Source of the DNA: Pseudoips prasinana
Lineage: Eukaryota; Arthropoda; Insecta; Lepidoptera; Nolidae
Direction of reading: 5' to 3'
NCBI GenBank assembly: GCA_951640165.1
Contig: OX621234.1
Span: 30,818,549-30,882,548, forward strand
DNA: 64,000 nt
In this document: in pieces, positions 20,858 to 32,739 of the stretch
Position numbering within the stretch: position 1 is the first letter of the stretch
How the letters are laid out: each line of letters opens with the position of its first letter
The notes under the pieces: model-generated
The model's input: only the letters and a program-made list of their open reading frames with translations
Databases searched by the model: none
What the model was told of the DNA's origin: nothing
Translations under genes and position numbers: made by a program

Positions 20858-21092
20858 CTCTACCGGCTAAGTTACCGAACATCGTTTTCGTGCATGGCGT
20901 TCAAATAAATAAAGGTTAAAAAATACTTAATCAATCGTTAAATCGGCTTCAACGTTAGCAATCGATTCCGGACCATTTTTGACGTCATATGTGCTCATGG
21001 AAGCCGATTTAACGATTGATTAAGTCATTTCTAACCTATATTTATTTGAACGCCATTCACGAAAACGATGTTCGATGACTTAGCCGGTAGAG
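20858..21092. mobile_element. Fold-back MITE with ~95-bp arms
   Basis: CTCTACCGGCTAAG at the left and CTTAGCCGGTAGAG at the right, with arms continuing through ATCGTTTTCGTG, GGCGTTCAAATAAAT, ACTTAATCAATCGTTAAATC and GGCTTC. The loop is about 45 bases and contains GACGTCATATG. 235 bp, no ORF. Confidence 0.9.
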
Positions 21093-21155
21093 AAACAGTT
21101 TAAGACTAATGGAAAACTTACACTGTATGCGAATCACATATTTGTGAAAATAATA

Positions 21156-21388
21156 CGGTGCCCCATATCACGAAATACCTACACGATAAAATTGTCGGAA
21201 TCTGTATTATTGCAACCACTTGCACAATTAAAAAAAATGTAATATAACAAAAGATAAATCAAAATACGGCGGCATAATTCTAGGTAATCGATAAATTAAA
21301 TAAATATTACTTAATGAAAAGGGATTAGCAATTATTTTTAAATTTGTTACTAAATTATCGGTGCACCATATCACGAAATAAATACACG
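21156..21388. repeat. Pair of 30-bp direct repeats, 203 bases apart
   Basis: CGGTGCCCCATATCACGAAA (21156 on) and CGGTGCACCATATCACGAAA (21359 on), each followed by TA..TACACG. They may bound an internal segment or be the remains of a tandem array. Confidence 0.8.
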
Positions 21389-21807
21389 GTGTTATAATCT
21401 CTATTTTTTGTTCATTTTATTACAGGATTAGTGGTGAGACGCTGCGTATTTACTCTAGAGGTCAAAAGTTTAAGCAAGGTACAGGAGCCTCTAGTCCTGG
21501 CTTTTAATTTTACTTATGCGGCGACATTATAGAATATCTTTGACATCTTCCAAAATTAAAGGCTTAACTCGCCACTAGAGAGCAATCTAAGTCAAATAAT
21601 TATTAAAATTTAACTTTCAATGCTTGACGGGGAAAAAACATGGCGGTAAGAAGATCGCTGGGACAGGTAGTATTAAATAAGTGACTTCTTTAAATCTTGT
21701 GATCCACCTAAAGTCAACCTTACGGCAACATTAGAACTAGGTACTTATAAAAATTTAAGAAAGATAGAGAGAGAGAGTATATATTATTGCACCAACAGGT
21801 AATCTAT

Positions 21808-22108
21808 ATCTATACTATATAATAAAATCGTAGGAAAGTCAAAACTGTACATTGAATATATTTTTTTAAAAGGATATCGTGATCGTCAATTGATATCGAA
21901 GCCAAAAATATACTTTTTAGAATTTTTGTCGGTATGTATGTCCGGGCTAAAGTCAAAAAGTACTGCATGGATTTGCTTCAAATTTTGCATGAATATTACT
22001 AAGAAGTCGGGTCAATATATAGGCTCCATATTATCACGCTATCACCTACGGGGGAGGAGCTGTGATAATTTATAAAATTTAACTCTGGTAAAACCGCGGG
22101 GCACAGTA
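21808..22108 (+). mobile_element. Helitron-like element (third subfamily)
   Basis: Starts near ATACTATATAATAAAATCGT, contains ATTGATATCGAAGCCAAAA and CGGGTCAATATATAGGC, and ends GGTAAAACCGCGGGGCACAG. The same subfamily, split by a transposon, lies at 56103-57528 on the minus strand, which defines both ends. Confidence 0.7.
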
Positions 22109-22334
22109 GATTATAATTAGTTGTAGAAAGTGAATAGCCGCATATCCACAGTTCAGTATATTAACATAAGGTATCTAATCGTACTATTAACAAAAGTAGA
22201 TATTAAAATAATATCACTAGCTGGTGGCCGTTAATCCGTTTAGAAGTAATATCTAATATTATTAATGTCCAGTAGCGAATTCGGTAAGGGTAGGAACCTA
22301 TTTGGTTTTCGTGTTTTACAAATAGGTTACCTAC

Positions 22335-22560
22335 TTAAATCATGGAATAAATTGTGGTTTCAAATAAAAACATAAAGCAAATGTTGGCTAAGAGGCAGTA
22401 TCGATGCAGGCAGGTGATGCGTCGGAGTGTTCGTTTTTGGCGAATCAGAGGCGAGCAGGTGCGTGCGCGCAGGTGTCGCCGCGATCTCGGCCGATATCGA
22501 TATACAGCCTGTAGTTGATCGATGCTTTGCGACAATCTAATTCATCTTCAATCATTGTCT
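22335..22560 (-). other. GC-rich patch, possible exon or promoter
   Basis: GGCGAGCAGGTGCGTGCGCGCAGG and the neighbouring bases stand out from AT-rich flanks. A 66-codon minus-strand ORF (rich in Arg) runs through it without known motifs. No function is assigned. Confidence 0.2.
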
Positions 22561-23455
22561 TACATATTAATTGAGTAAGTAAATATGAATTCTTTATTCC
22601 TACGGGGTTTAGGTAACTATAGCGTCTATTTAAATTGCTTAGTAAGATTCATTAGTAAAAGATTTTTTTTTGTTTGTCACCTATCTTTGTCGAATAAGAC
22701 ATGACTTTGAGTGTGACTAAATGACAATTAAAGTCTAGTAGAGTCCATCAAATGAAAATCAAAGTCCTACCCCAATAAAGTAGTGGAAACTTTACTAGAG
22801 GCTTCGATGGTTTTTGAGGATAGCCACTTTCCTACACTTGCGTAGGTATATTGCCAAAGACGTTATGGCTTAAAATCCATCTTTTTACACCACACACCAC
22901 ATTTTTATACATTAAAGCTCTTATGTACACCAGTTTTAGAAAATGAAGCAATGCCTCTATGTGAATTTTGCCGCATTGAAAGTTCCTGTTGTGTTATCTG
23001 GTGTGAGTTGGCTGTCATATATTACTTACCGTTATCAATGACACCTTGTTGCTATTTTTTAGAATCGTCGAGAAAGTTGCTAAATAGTTCCATAAAGATC
23101 CCTGTTATGGTGGAGTTTTATGTATGCGTAAACCGAGCTTAGTCAAGTTCAGTCACCATTAAAATTAAACGCGATAAATTGACGCTAAACTCGGTTTCGC
23201 TTCCTGTAGCTGAGTTTAGCTTCCATTGATTGAGTTTAATTTAAACGGTGAAATCGGCTCTAAGTATTTAATTCAAAATATTAATATACCTAATGAAAAG
23301 TTACCTTTACCTACAATTACTGATTTGTCAAAAAAAACTTGTATTCAAAGCTTAATGTAGGTATAGCATATCATGGATTCGGAGGCTACTTATGGGTCGA
23401 AGATTCGAGAGATCCAAACTAGTTCTAATTACTCCACACCCGCAACATCTACAAA
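22561..23455. other. No recognisable feature
   Basis: AT-rich unique-looking DNA. No supported gene or repeat. Confidence 0.4.
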
Positions 23456-23459
23456 TGAG

Positions 23460-23565
23460 TCATACAAATAATTGTCCTGTACGGGAATAGAGCCTCAAGC
23501 ACGAGGACACCGAGACAAGTAGCAAGGTCTATGACTAGACTACCTTATCTCCTGCGCCACACATT
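23460..23565 (-). mobile_element. SINE family C relic
   Basis: ACAAATAATTGTCCTGTACG and TCTCCTGCGCCACACA correspond to the tRNA-like head of family C on the minus strand, with many substitutions. Confidence 0.55.
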
Positions 23566-24127
23566 AAACTATAAATAAAAGTTGTACATGACGTTGCATT
23601 CCACCCTGTAAACGCAGGCCCGTGCGCTACTAAGAAGGCGGGCACAAGATAGAGCAGATGCGGCGGCATATGTGCCGGCGCTCGCTTCCTCCCCCCTCTC
23701 TATCTTACCCTAAATATGCATTTCCTATGATTTTTGTTAATAATAACCATATAGGTGCTTAAAGGGTTTAACTGTAAACAGGTGTTTTGATTGTAATCTG
23801 CTTGTTAAATTATTGATTTTGTGGACAACAAAAGTAAAGCGCTGTGATGTAGCTGTTAAAATTCTCTAGATTTAATTCTAAGTCAGAAAGCCAAAGAATA
23901 TTCCTTAGGTATAGTCTAAAATTGATTTAACTTGCCCCTTTCATAATGTTTTTCGACTTGGTAATTCAACGGTTTCTTTATGATAATATATACATCATTT
24001 ACTATCACGTTGAAAAATACTCTATATAGGTAATTCCTCAAGTATATATGTACTTGACATTGCCTAATATTAACAAAGGCCTCCTCTAAAGATTGCCGCT
24101 AAAGATTTGTTGTGTCCACTATTTAGA

Positions 24128-24190
24128 GGAAATTGCCATAATCGCCAAGCTTGGCAGACGTGTTGGCGCTCGCAGTATGATGGTCATAGT
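24128..24190 (-). mobile_element. Repeat family F fragment
   Basis: The minus strand reads CATCATACTGCGAGCGCCAAC, TCTGCCAAGCTTGGCGATTA, matching the family F core at 53340-53410. Confidence 0.6.
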
Positions 24191-24759
24191 AGACTCTACT
24201 ATTCTACCTGTTCTCCAGTAGATATTCCTTTATTTTTATCATATGTCAAATATGATTATGTGTCTTAATTTCGGAAAAAAGCTTAATTGGTTAGCAATTC
24301 GCCTTTGACCTAATGTTCATACAGTAGGTATCTCTTCTTTACAGTATTCTGAGAAGCACTCCTACTTACCTAAAGGAAAGATTCGTGATTTATCGTAATA
24401 CACTGACATTCTTGAGATCATCAGAGAAACTATGAATGCAAGTACCAGCTCTTTCAACTAATCTGTATTACTGCTTGCCTTTGAAATTTATTAGTTCAGT
24501 TTCCACGATTGCACTCTTTAGCTTTTATTGTTCAGCTGCTAAATAGCTAGTTCATTTCTTGTATTTATGTCAGTGTAGTTTTGTGTATTTAATGTAGGAA
24601 TGTTTGAATAAAATATATACGTTATTATTTAAAGCTGGATGGGCATAATACAAGGCGTAACCGAAGTACTTCGTTGAAATAAGGACCTTGTTCTGCCTTA
24701 TGGAATGAAACAAATGGCAGTTTGCAAAACAAACCAAATAAATATTTCTTCTTCATACA

Positions 24760-25030
24760 TCACAACATCAGTCTGATATTGTCCACTGCTGGACCTAGGC
24801 CTATTCCAAAACTTACGGGGTTTACCTAAGTCACCGCGCTTGGTATGCGCGTTAGCAACCGCAATTACGTGGTAGCTAAACAGAGGTGGTGCTGCGGCCT
24901 GACTATCTGGTGTATCCCTTAGTCGTCTTTTACGACACCCACTAGATGGTATGAGGTGGCTCTGTTATTTTATTTAGGCCGGAAACCACACGGTCACCTC
25001 CTCTCACAAACTGCGTCAGCAACTGTTTCA
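24760..25030 (-). mobile_element. Repeat family F, longer degenerate copy
   Basis: The minus strand shows CCGTGTGGTTTCCGGCC, GTGTCGTAAAAGACGACTAAGG and the CGCGGTGACTTAGG block. The right edge includes GTCCACTGCTGGACC-like sequence of RTE tails at 24780-24800. Confidence 0.5.
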
Positions 25031-25208
25031 TAGGCAAGTTAAGTTACAGCCGTTACACCATCTATACGTAAATACTGGCAATAACCACTTCCTTTCCTCA
25101 GTCTTTTCGTCCATCCAGTAACGGTAGTCTGGGAAGAAGCTTTACATGATTATTTCTCAATTTTTCTTAAATACTTATAGTCTAATTTTTCCCGTAAGAG
25201 AGGTGGAT

Positions 25209-25233
25209 CCAATGACATTTTAAATGTCATTGG
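25209..25233. repeat. 12-bp perfect hairpin
   Basis: CCAATGACATTT and AAATGTCATTGG around a single T, with near-repeats of GGTGGATC on both sides. Confidence 0.8.
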
Positions 25234-25239
25234 GTGGAT

Positions 25240-26825
25240 CACATGTCACGATACTTGTTTGCCTATTTTATATTTATACTTGTGCGATGAGATCTTGTAG
25301 TTGTATTTATGCATCTTGCATAATTATAAGTTAAGTACAATACTGAAATAAACATTACAAATTGGCCGTTAAATTTACCGGGCAGATATTTGCCGCGTGT
25401 GGAGTCGTAATTTTGCAGTAATAATTGTGGTTATCAAATCTTCGTTTAAGTGGATATGACATAATTTATACCTTACCTATATAATTTAATACGAAAGTAA
25501 TTAAAACAATTCATTATTTAAGAATTTTAACTCATATTAAATTTATGTTTTTATCCTCTAGCAGTGTAAGTATGTAGATATATATTAAGAGTAAATCAAC
25601 GATGTAATCTAGAATTTTAGGTTGGAAATTGCTTGTAGATACTTATTTTACTTTGACTAAGAATTTTTAATTCAAATTAATTTTATAATATAGCTATTAA
25701 ATTTAAAACATAATTGTAATACGAAACATTTATTTATGATAAGTCCTAATATATCCAACACAGTATACGCGTTTATAAAGTAATTATATCGTCCCGCCCG
25801 ATTATATCGAACGAGGTGTCATATTTTCTTTTCATTTTCTTAGGTACGGCATTAACTATGTTCTGTTCATTTTGTAAATCATAATTAGTTTTAATATATA
25901 ACGCGGCAATTCCTTAGTTATGGCTTTTTAAAAGTATTATAAACATAGTGGTGTAGCTAGCACCTACATATATCTTAATCCTAAATTGTTTACGAATTTG
26001 TATTTAAAATCCTTTTAGTTTCCATAAGAACTTTATATAGGTACCTACATATTAAAACACACCTAACCTATTAAAACAAAAATATTACGTAATACAATAT
26101 ATGTTATATAATAATGTGCTAGGCATGCTGATCGCCATTCGATTCACGCGTAAGACAATAATTTGCGTTTATGACAAATATTATCTATTTGTCATGGTTC
26201 TGTCTGTGTATATACCTATATTTACAAAAAAATATATATCTGTATTTGTATCCGGTGTATAAACTATCCACAGTATAAGCTTTGCTTTGTTTTGACTAGA
26301 TGGCGCTATGTGTAACTATGTATTTTTTTAGAGAGCAAAAGAAAAACGATAATTTGTTTCTAAAAATACTTAAATCTCGAAATAACGACTAAATTTAATT
26401 TGTTATCTTTTATACGTAGTTTTTTTACTAAGGAATGTTTATGCCATATAAGAACTGTAATGAAATTGAAATTCAATATAGTCCTGTGTAATTTTGTCGG
26501 AGTAATCTATTTTGATACTTTCTTGTAAGCTTTTATTGTAGGGTTTGTGAAGAGATAACATTGGGCGTCTTATTGGTTGACCATGGGAGTAGTGAAAGGC
26601 AAGATGATGAATTTACTTCAATAAGGTGTCAGATTTCTTACACAAAAAGTAAAAACTAATGTCACCTTTGTTTCAAGAACGTAAGGACGACGATATTAGG
26701 ACTAACTAACTCTCGTGACATCGCACACAACCCTTTATATTATATATTCTTCCAACCGGCCGACAATCTCCTCACTATTGCCCCTTAGTTTCTTCTCGTA
26801 AAGATAATATGGCCCCCTATGTTCC
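25240..26825. other. No recognisable feature
   Basis: Very AT-rich DNA without an ORF, exon signal or recognised repeat. Confidence 0.5.
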
Positions 26826-26960
26826 CCAATTAGAGTAGCGGCGCGCGTCTTCGCGCATTAACGTAGAGCGAGAGTTGCAGAAACCGTCTCTAAAAACCGA
26901 TGCTCTCAAACCTCTCCACGTTAGTAGCCGCGAGAAAGAAAGTGTGTGCTCGCACCTCTA
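26826..26960 (+). mobile_element. LINE family J 3' UTR fragment
   Basis: CGCGCATTAACGTAGAGCGAG and TTGCAG match the block CATTAACGTAGAGCG in the minus-strand copy at 59261-60000. Degenerate beyond that. Confidence 0.4.
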
Positions 26961-27504
26961 TCTTGCTCCTACAATAATATATCAAACGTAATTCTCTCTC
27001 TTCCTATCTTCACTAACTTATGCTCGGGCTACACGAGGCTAGTTTTTTAAGCAAGGATAGCAAGCTAGTGTCAGTAAGCTAGCAACCTGGTACTTCTGGC
27101 TTCTTGTAGACAAAACTAGCTTCATTTTTAAACTAGTAAGCTAGTTGAAAAGCCAGGACAGTTTTTCATAGGATGGAGTTCTATTTTTTAGGCTTTATAT
27201 CGCCTTCTTAACTTCCATTCATCTACCCCATCAAACTTTCCATAACGCTCTCATCACGCATTCAGCTGCTTACTCCCCAAGTCAAGCGTGCGTAAGATGT
27301 TGTTGTGTTGTTGGAGTGGCGTTGTACGAAAATTAATTGTGATGTTTAGTTATGTTACATGTAAGTTGAAAAGTTACAGTTCTCTTTTGTTTGCTTAGCG
27401 TTCGATAATAGGTAAATTTTCAAGCCCTATTCACACCTAATAACGACCTTTTTTACTTTAAACTGGTTTCGAGCAAATAATTTACGTTGAATCATCCCTT
27501 GCAC

Positions 27505-27877
27505 GTTCTCCGCGTACGGGCCACAAAAGGTTTAGTGGAAGTAACACGTAAATTGCGGTTAATCTAATTGTTTTCACAACGCTTACGGCGATATATAAAA
27601 GGGATTTTTAAAGTGGGGTTCGCCAGATTATCGTAATACTGTCGCGTACCTGACTAAATGTTCTGATCCTACTTTGTTGTAATCAGTTTACCCGCAGGGG
27701 GTAATCTGTGGTTGTAACTGACCCTCGTATGAATCATGATAGATCAAGCTAATTAAGGAAATGTATTAATTAAACACTTAATACATAAGCGTTGCCCTAA
27801 GCGTTGTGAAAACAATTAGATTAACGGCAAATTACGTGTTATTTCTACTAAACCTTTTGTGGCTTGTACGCCGCGAA
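27505..27877. mobile_element. MITE with ~75-bp TIRs
   Basis: The left arm contains GCCACAAAAGGTTTAGTGG, AACACGTAAATTGCGG and TAATCTAATTGTTTTCACAA. The right arm is the inverse, ending CTTTTGTGGCTTGTACGCCG. Arms differ at only a few bases. The 230-base centre has no ORF. Total about 373 bp. Confidence 0.85.
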
Positions 27878-28215
27878 CTGTATAGACTTTATTTGCGTTC
27901 ACTGTATAGACTATAATATAATATCAAAACAAACGTGTACGCCTTTTTTAACAGATTTTTGAGGAACTATGTTTATTTTAAGGCCCTGTATTAGGTACCA
28001 AACATCACACGAAAAATGAGTTTGAGTTGGAACTTTTTTTATCTACAAAGTTTTTTCATGATTGTAATTATATAAATGTTAATAATTCTATAAAAATGCA
28101 TATAATATATCAATGTCATAATGACATTTCTGAACGAAGTTTGACGCTATGATATCTGGAACGGCGACATGACCTGTTCCCGCCATGATAGGAACTGGAT
28201 TGTGTTTTATTTTTA

Positions 28216-28350
28216 ACCGACTTCGAAAGGAGGAGGTTCTCAAGTTCACGGGTATTTTTTTTTTAATGTATGTACACCGATTTCTCGGAGATTTATGATC
28301 CGATTTACGTGATTCTTTTTTAGTTTGATGCGTAATAGTTGCCATTTGGT
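28216..28350 (+). repeat. AACCGACTTC dispersed repeat fragment
   Basis: AACCGACTTCGAAAGGAGGAGG followed by a T-rich run and CCGATTTACGTGATTC. I know this as a common lepidopteran repeat. A second piece (GATTTACGTGATTCTTC) lies at 28640-28680. Confidence 0.55.
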
Positions 28351-28684
28351 CCCATAAAAATGTTGTATAGTTTGGCCCAGTAGTTTTAATTTTATGGACA
28401 TTTTTGTATGAAAATTTTTGTTTATGTGGACGATGTAATTGTCTTTGTCACTTTGTTTTAAATCTTAGCCAGCCTAGTTAGACTCATACTGTTCAAATGT
28501 GTCCTGGCATGAACATAAAGAACAATTTCAGACGACTAGCATTTAATATGCGCGTACAAGCTCGTTTTTGGAAGCGCATGTAGGCGCACCTTTTAGCACA
28601 AGCGCACTTTTTTACCCATTACGCTGAAATTTATGAACCGATTTACGTGATTCTTCTTTAGTTTGATGCGGAATATCTGCCATT

Positions 28685-29195
28685 TTTAGGGTTCTTTAGC
28701 CAAATGCCAAAAAACGGAAACCTTATGGATTTGTTATGTCTGTCTGTCCGTCCGTATGTCACAGCCACTTTTTTCCGAAACTATAAGAACTATACAGTCG
28801 AAACTTGGTACGCAGATGTATTCCGTGAACCACATCAAGATTTACACATTAACACACAAAAATAGAAAAACAAACAATAAAATTTGGGGGTACCGCATAC
28901 TTAGAACTAAATTAAAAAAAAATCATCAAACCATACATGTGGGGTATCTATGGATAGGTCTTCGAAAATGATATTGAGGTTTATAATATCATTTTTTTCT
29001 TAACTGTATAGTTTGCGCGAGAGACACTTCCAAAGGCGTAAGATGTCCCCCCCCCCCCCCCCCCCCCTTAGAATGATAAAACTAAAACAAATAGATGATG
29101 TACATTACCATGCAAACTCCCACCGCAAATTAATCAAATACTTGCTGCTACGGAAAAATCATTTCGCCTTTCACGGGCGAGTCCGACTCGAACTC
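28685..29195 (+). mobile_element. GGGTTCCGTAGCC repeat copy with a 21-C tract
   Basis: Starts TTTTTAGGGTTCTTTAGCC, contains TGTCTGTCTGTCCGTCCG, GTATGTCACAGCCAC and AATGATATTGAGG, then C21 at 29047-29067, ATGATGTACATTACCATGC, and ends GGGCGAGTCCGACTCG. This family is about 0.5-0.6 kb with no ORF. Confidence 0.8.
29047..29067. repeat. C21 homopolymer
   Basis: Twenty-one consecutive C. The equivalent position holds G12 in the inverted segment of the copy at 43412 and G11 in the minus-strand copy at 48220. Confidence 0.95.
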
Positions 29196-29224
29196 TCTCG
29201 ACTCGTTGTCTTGATCATCAATAC

Positions 29225-29778
29225 GACCTAGTTTATGAGCCTTCTGCTCAGTACACTAGATGGCTAATCGATCATGAATAAGACCTAGTCTAACAGCCCC
29301 CTGCCCAACAGACTCATTAGCTAATCAATCGGTCACCATAGCCTAGTTGGTAGTGCTCCTGCCTGCGAAGCTGGTGGTCCTGGGTTTGAATCCCGGTAAG
29401 TGCAAATATTTGTGTGATGAGCACGAATATTTGTTTCTGAGTCATGGATGTTTTCTATGTATATATGTATTTATCTATCTATATAAGTACGTATATCGTC
29501 GCCTGGTACCCATAGTACAAGCTTTGCTTAGTTTGGGGCTAGGATGATCTGTGTGACATTGTCCCCAGATATTATTATTATTATTATAATCATAGATAAG
29601 ACGTAACCTATGAGCCCTTTGCTCAGTAGACTCGTTGGCTAATCGATCATTAATAAGACCTAGTCTTCATAGACTCATACCCTCTGATCAGCAAAGTTGA
29701 TGGCTATTCGATCATTAATAAGACCTAATCTATAAGCCCTCAGTACACAGACTCGTTAGCTAGATGGTCATAAATACG
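29225..29778. repeat. 57-bp tandem repeat, about five units, interrupted by a SINE
   Basis: Units start GACCTAGT at 29225, 29282, 29600 (GACGTAAC), 29657 and 29722. The core reads GAGCCCTCTGCTCAGTAGAC and GGCTAATCGATCATTAATAA. A family B SINE at 29332-29595 splits unit 2 from unit 3. Unit 4 is 65 bp. Confidence 0.85.
29332..29595 (+). mobile_element. tRNA-derived SINE, family B
   Basis: Head GGTCACCATAGCCTAGTTGG, TAGTGCTCCTGCC, B box GGTTTGAATCCCGG, body GAGCACGAATATTTG, 3' part GTACAAGCTTTGCTTAGTTT, ending GTCCCCAGATATTATTATT. Its 3' part is homologous to that of family A. Confidence 0.85.
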
Positions 29779-30077
29779 GCATAACCAATGCGCTTGCTGT
29801 TCAGACTTTCATGAATCTTAGCGAGTCTAGACTCGTACTGTACAAGATTTTTTAGAGTGAACGTAATTTTATGTAGCTTTTCTTACTTTACAACGGTCTT
29901 TTCGATCTTTCACTGTCTCACAAGAACGTGAAAAAGAGTTACAAACAACATTTTTTCGGAGGATATTTCTTTTTCCGTTCTCGTTTGTTGGGAACTATAG
30001 TTTTGAGGCGCGCGGCACCTTTCGTAGCCCTACCCATAGCTAGACACTAAAAAGTAACAAAAAAAAATACTTTGTTT

Positions 30078-30795
30078 AAAAAAACCGACTTCAAAAACTA
30101 AAAAGTATAAAAAAATATCTTAATAAAGATTTAATTTAATACATCTCTTATGCAAACGTAATAGGTACCTTTAATATTAATGAAATACTATAATTTGTAT
30201 GTGCTACCTATTAATAGGTTTGAAGTCGGTGCCAAGCCCTAAGCAAAATAAAAGTTAATACCTATTACATACAGCTTTCATACTTTGTGATGAAATTCCT
30301 ACACTAAAGATTAACCTACGTAAATAGACTTAAAGAACAATATGAATTAATATGAAACAGATGAAACCGTATCATAAAAATATATTTAATATTAATACCT
30401 GAATGAGTTACTATAGTTATAATAAATCTATATTATGCGTTTATATGAATATATTTGTGACCCTGAAAAATAAACAAATAAATTATTAATTAGGAGACAA
30501 CGCATCAAAATTTTACTATATTTCGAGACGACCGTCAACGACGTGTGTCCGCTTGGGTTGTTTGTGTAGAAATACGAAGCTATCCCGCTGAAAGTAAAGC
30601 GCGGCAAGTGTGGTACCTAGTTCCTACTATTACATTTGGCTTGGCACCGACATCAAACCTATCAATAGGTAGCACATACAAATTATAGTATTTCATTAAT
30701 ATTAAAGGTATTACGTTTGCATAAGAGATGTATTAAATTAAATCTTTATTAAGATATTTTTTTATACTTTTTAGTTTTCGAAGTCGGTTTTTGTA
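30078..30795. mobile_element. Fold-back element with ~155-bp inverted arms
   Basis: The left arm runs from AAAACCGACTTCAAAAAC through AATACATCTCTTATGC and GTGCTACCTATTAATAGG to GTCGGTGCCAAGCC (30235). The right arm is its inverse from GGCTTGGCACCGAC (30645) to GAAGTCGGTTTTT. The arms differ by a 5-base gap (AGGTA-type) and a few substitutions. The 410-base centre has no ORF. The ends are the AACCGACTTC motif found at 28216. Confidence 0.85.
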
Positions 30796-30799
30796 AATG

Positions 30800-30990
30800 A
30801 AGTTTTTTACAGGCTTGATATTAGCGTCACGTGTATGTTTGTTTGTAACTGACTCCTTTGGGCGCGATTTTGACCCCTTTTAAGCGCCCAGATTTCATTT
30901 AACGTTGTAAATTTATAGAGGACCGATGAAAATACACTAATTTGATAAGATTATTCCATCATTTATTGTTGCGTAATAAATAACACTAAC
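30800..30990 (+). repeat. Dispersed repeat related to 44990-45480
   Basis: ACTGACTCCTTTGGGC, AGAGGACCGATGAAAATACACTAATTT and AAGATTATTCCATCATT recur at 45045-45440, where a SINE splits them. Confidence 0.65.
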
Positions 30991-31029
30991 AAAGCATTCG
31001 TATCATTGAAATACCCTCTCCGAACCTAT

Positions 31030-31225
31030 ACCAGACGAGAGGCCCACATCCCGTATTAACGTAGAGCGTAGGTTGCACAAAGTAAGCCAAGAGTCGAGGT
31101 TCGAACACTAAAGCGGTACTTAGTTTGGAGTTTCATTTGCTAGACGACTTGAGCCCTCATTTGTCCATTGAAGCAGTGAAAGCCTCCTAAGGAAACCGCA
31201 ATGTCATGTAAAAAGAAATACTTAC
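31030..31225 (+). mobile_element. LINE family J 3' UTR with short A-tail
   Basis: CCGTATTAACGTAGAGCGTAGG, GTCGAGGTTCGAACAC, CTTAGTTTGGAG, GAAGCAGTGAAAGCC, ending GTCATGTAAAAAGAAA. This is the plus-strand equivalent of the 59261-59560 3' UTR. Confidence 0.6.
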
Positions 31226-31229
31226 TCTA

Positions 31230-31995
31230 AACAATTAGAATGTCAAAAAGATCATTCAGAAAGACTACTTGGAGCCATGCAAATCCCTTATAGGCGAGAG
31301 TTCATTTCCACATCTGATCTTGGTACGAAATACATGCCCCTAAATCTGAATTAAGATTCAAATTGAGTACAATTGTCCTTAGAAGTAGAACCCTCTGAAG
31401 CACGGTAATGTTCAGAATCAGATTTACCTACCCGATCGCTCACGTAGCGGATAGATTATAATCGGCTTTACCTAAAGAACTAAATTACTCCTGCATGTTT
31501 TGCCTCAAACTGGACTCGATTGGCGACAAGAAACCCGCACATCCATCACAATTAGTGACTTAATTTCTTGTGTAATTGAATGCCATATTTACTTATAAGT
31601 ATATATATACCTAAGCTATTAGTTTTGTAAAGGCTCTGACTAAGGGACTTTAAATCTAATAATAAGTACGTGGAGTTTACGTTGGTATAGAACATTAACA
31701 GGTTTGCAAGGATTATTTATTAACCGGTTTATAAAATTCACTCCAACTCAACTTGGATTAAAGCATTCATTTAGTTTGCTTTCTTTGTAGGAGCCATGCC
31801 ATAATGTTGACACCGTATTGTATGCAAAAATGTTCTTCATGTTGCATACATATAGGGCTCTTATTCCAATATACGGGTGAGTTTGTCGTTGAATATTAAG
31901 TGTGCATATATACAAGAAAGTTGCCGGACTCGAGGTCATAGACGGAGCCGCTAACTTGTTATCACTCGCTGCCATTCCTGATTGCACGTAGAAAA
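31230..31995. other. No supported gene
   Basis: A minus-strand ORF (31987-31748) has a plausible N-terminus MAASDNKLAAPSMTSSPATF, but the rest is AT-driven and unrecognised. Otherwise no feature. Confidence 0.3.
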
Positions 31996-31998
31996 TCT

Positions 31999-32028
31999 AG
32001 CTGGTACAAGTATTCACTTGTACCAGCT
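31999..32028. repeat. 12-bp perfect hairpin
   Basis: AGCTGGTACAAG, loop TATTCA, CTTGTACCAGCT. Confidence 0.85.
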
Positions 32029-32146
32029 CAACTCATGAACACTCGTTTGGGCTTCGGTGGTGCCGTTTTGCCCATTTGAGGAGGGGTTAGAATATTCCAC
32101 TTTCCCATCATATTTCAAAAAGCTACCTTCACATGTTTGTCGAGCA

Positions 32147-32350
32147 TATATGCACGTGTGGCGCAGCGGCTAAGGCCCTCGCCTCTTCGTGTCTCGGGTT
32201 CGAGTCCCGCGCCGGACAACTATTTGTGTGACCCATACATAGTTGTTCTGAGTCTGGATGTAATTTGTGTCCGTCTATTATACGTTTGTAAAGTACCCCG
32301 CGACACAGGGATTAGATTACCTAATGCGGGCGTTGTCTTTTTAAAGAAAG
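32147..32350 (+). mobile_element. tRNA-derived SINE, family C (best copy)
   Basis: GCACGTGTGGCGCAGCGGCT (A box), GGGTTCGAGTCCCGCG (B box), CAACTATTTGTGTGACCC, TGAGTCTGGATGTAATTTG, GTACCCCGCGACACAGG, GCGGGCGTTGTCTTTTTAAAG. The right end is A-rich. Confidence 0.9.
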
Positions 32351-32739
32351 AAATATATTTATAAATATATGACAGCCAGTGCTTAAATTAAGGGTTACGC
32401 ATAGCAGGATATACGACTAAGTCACTAAACTAACATACGACGCAACCGATAGCAAGTGGTCTCCGCAGCGTATGAAAGCTCTGGCTGAAACACCAGGGTC
32501 ATCACTAATCAGTTTCAAATCTTCACTCATCAATACTCATCATCCATCATACTTACAAAAAAAAATGCTAAAATTGTTTTATTTAAATACTCTGCCGCGC
32601 AGTTTATAAACGCGGTAAAGAACATGTGAACGCCATATTCTTTACTGCTTTTATGGATTGTAACTTGTCTTATAAAATTTAATCACTCGTCAAAGTGTTG
32701 ATTACTAGTATTTTTTTTACAATACTAGCAGGGTTTCTT

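Noticed and set aside
29225..29778. CRISPR-like array
   Set aside because: Contiguous diverged tandem repeat without spacers, in a eukaryotic context.
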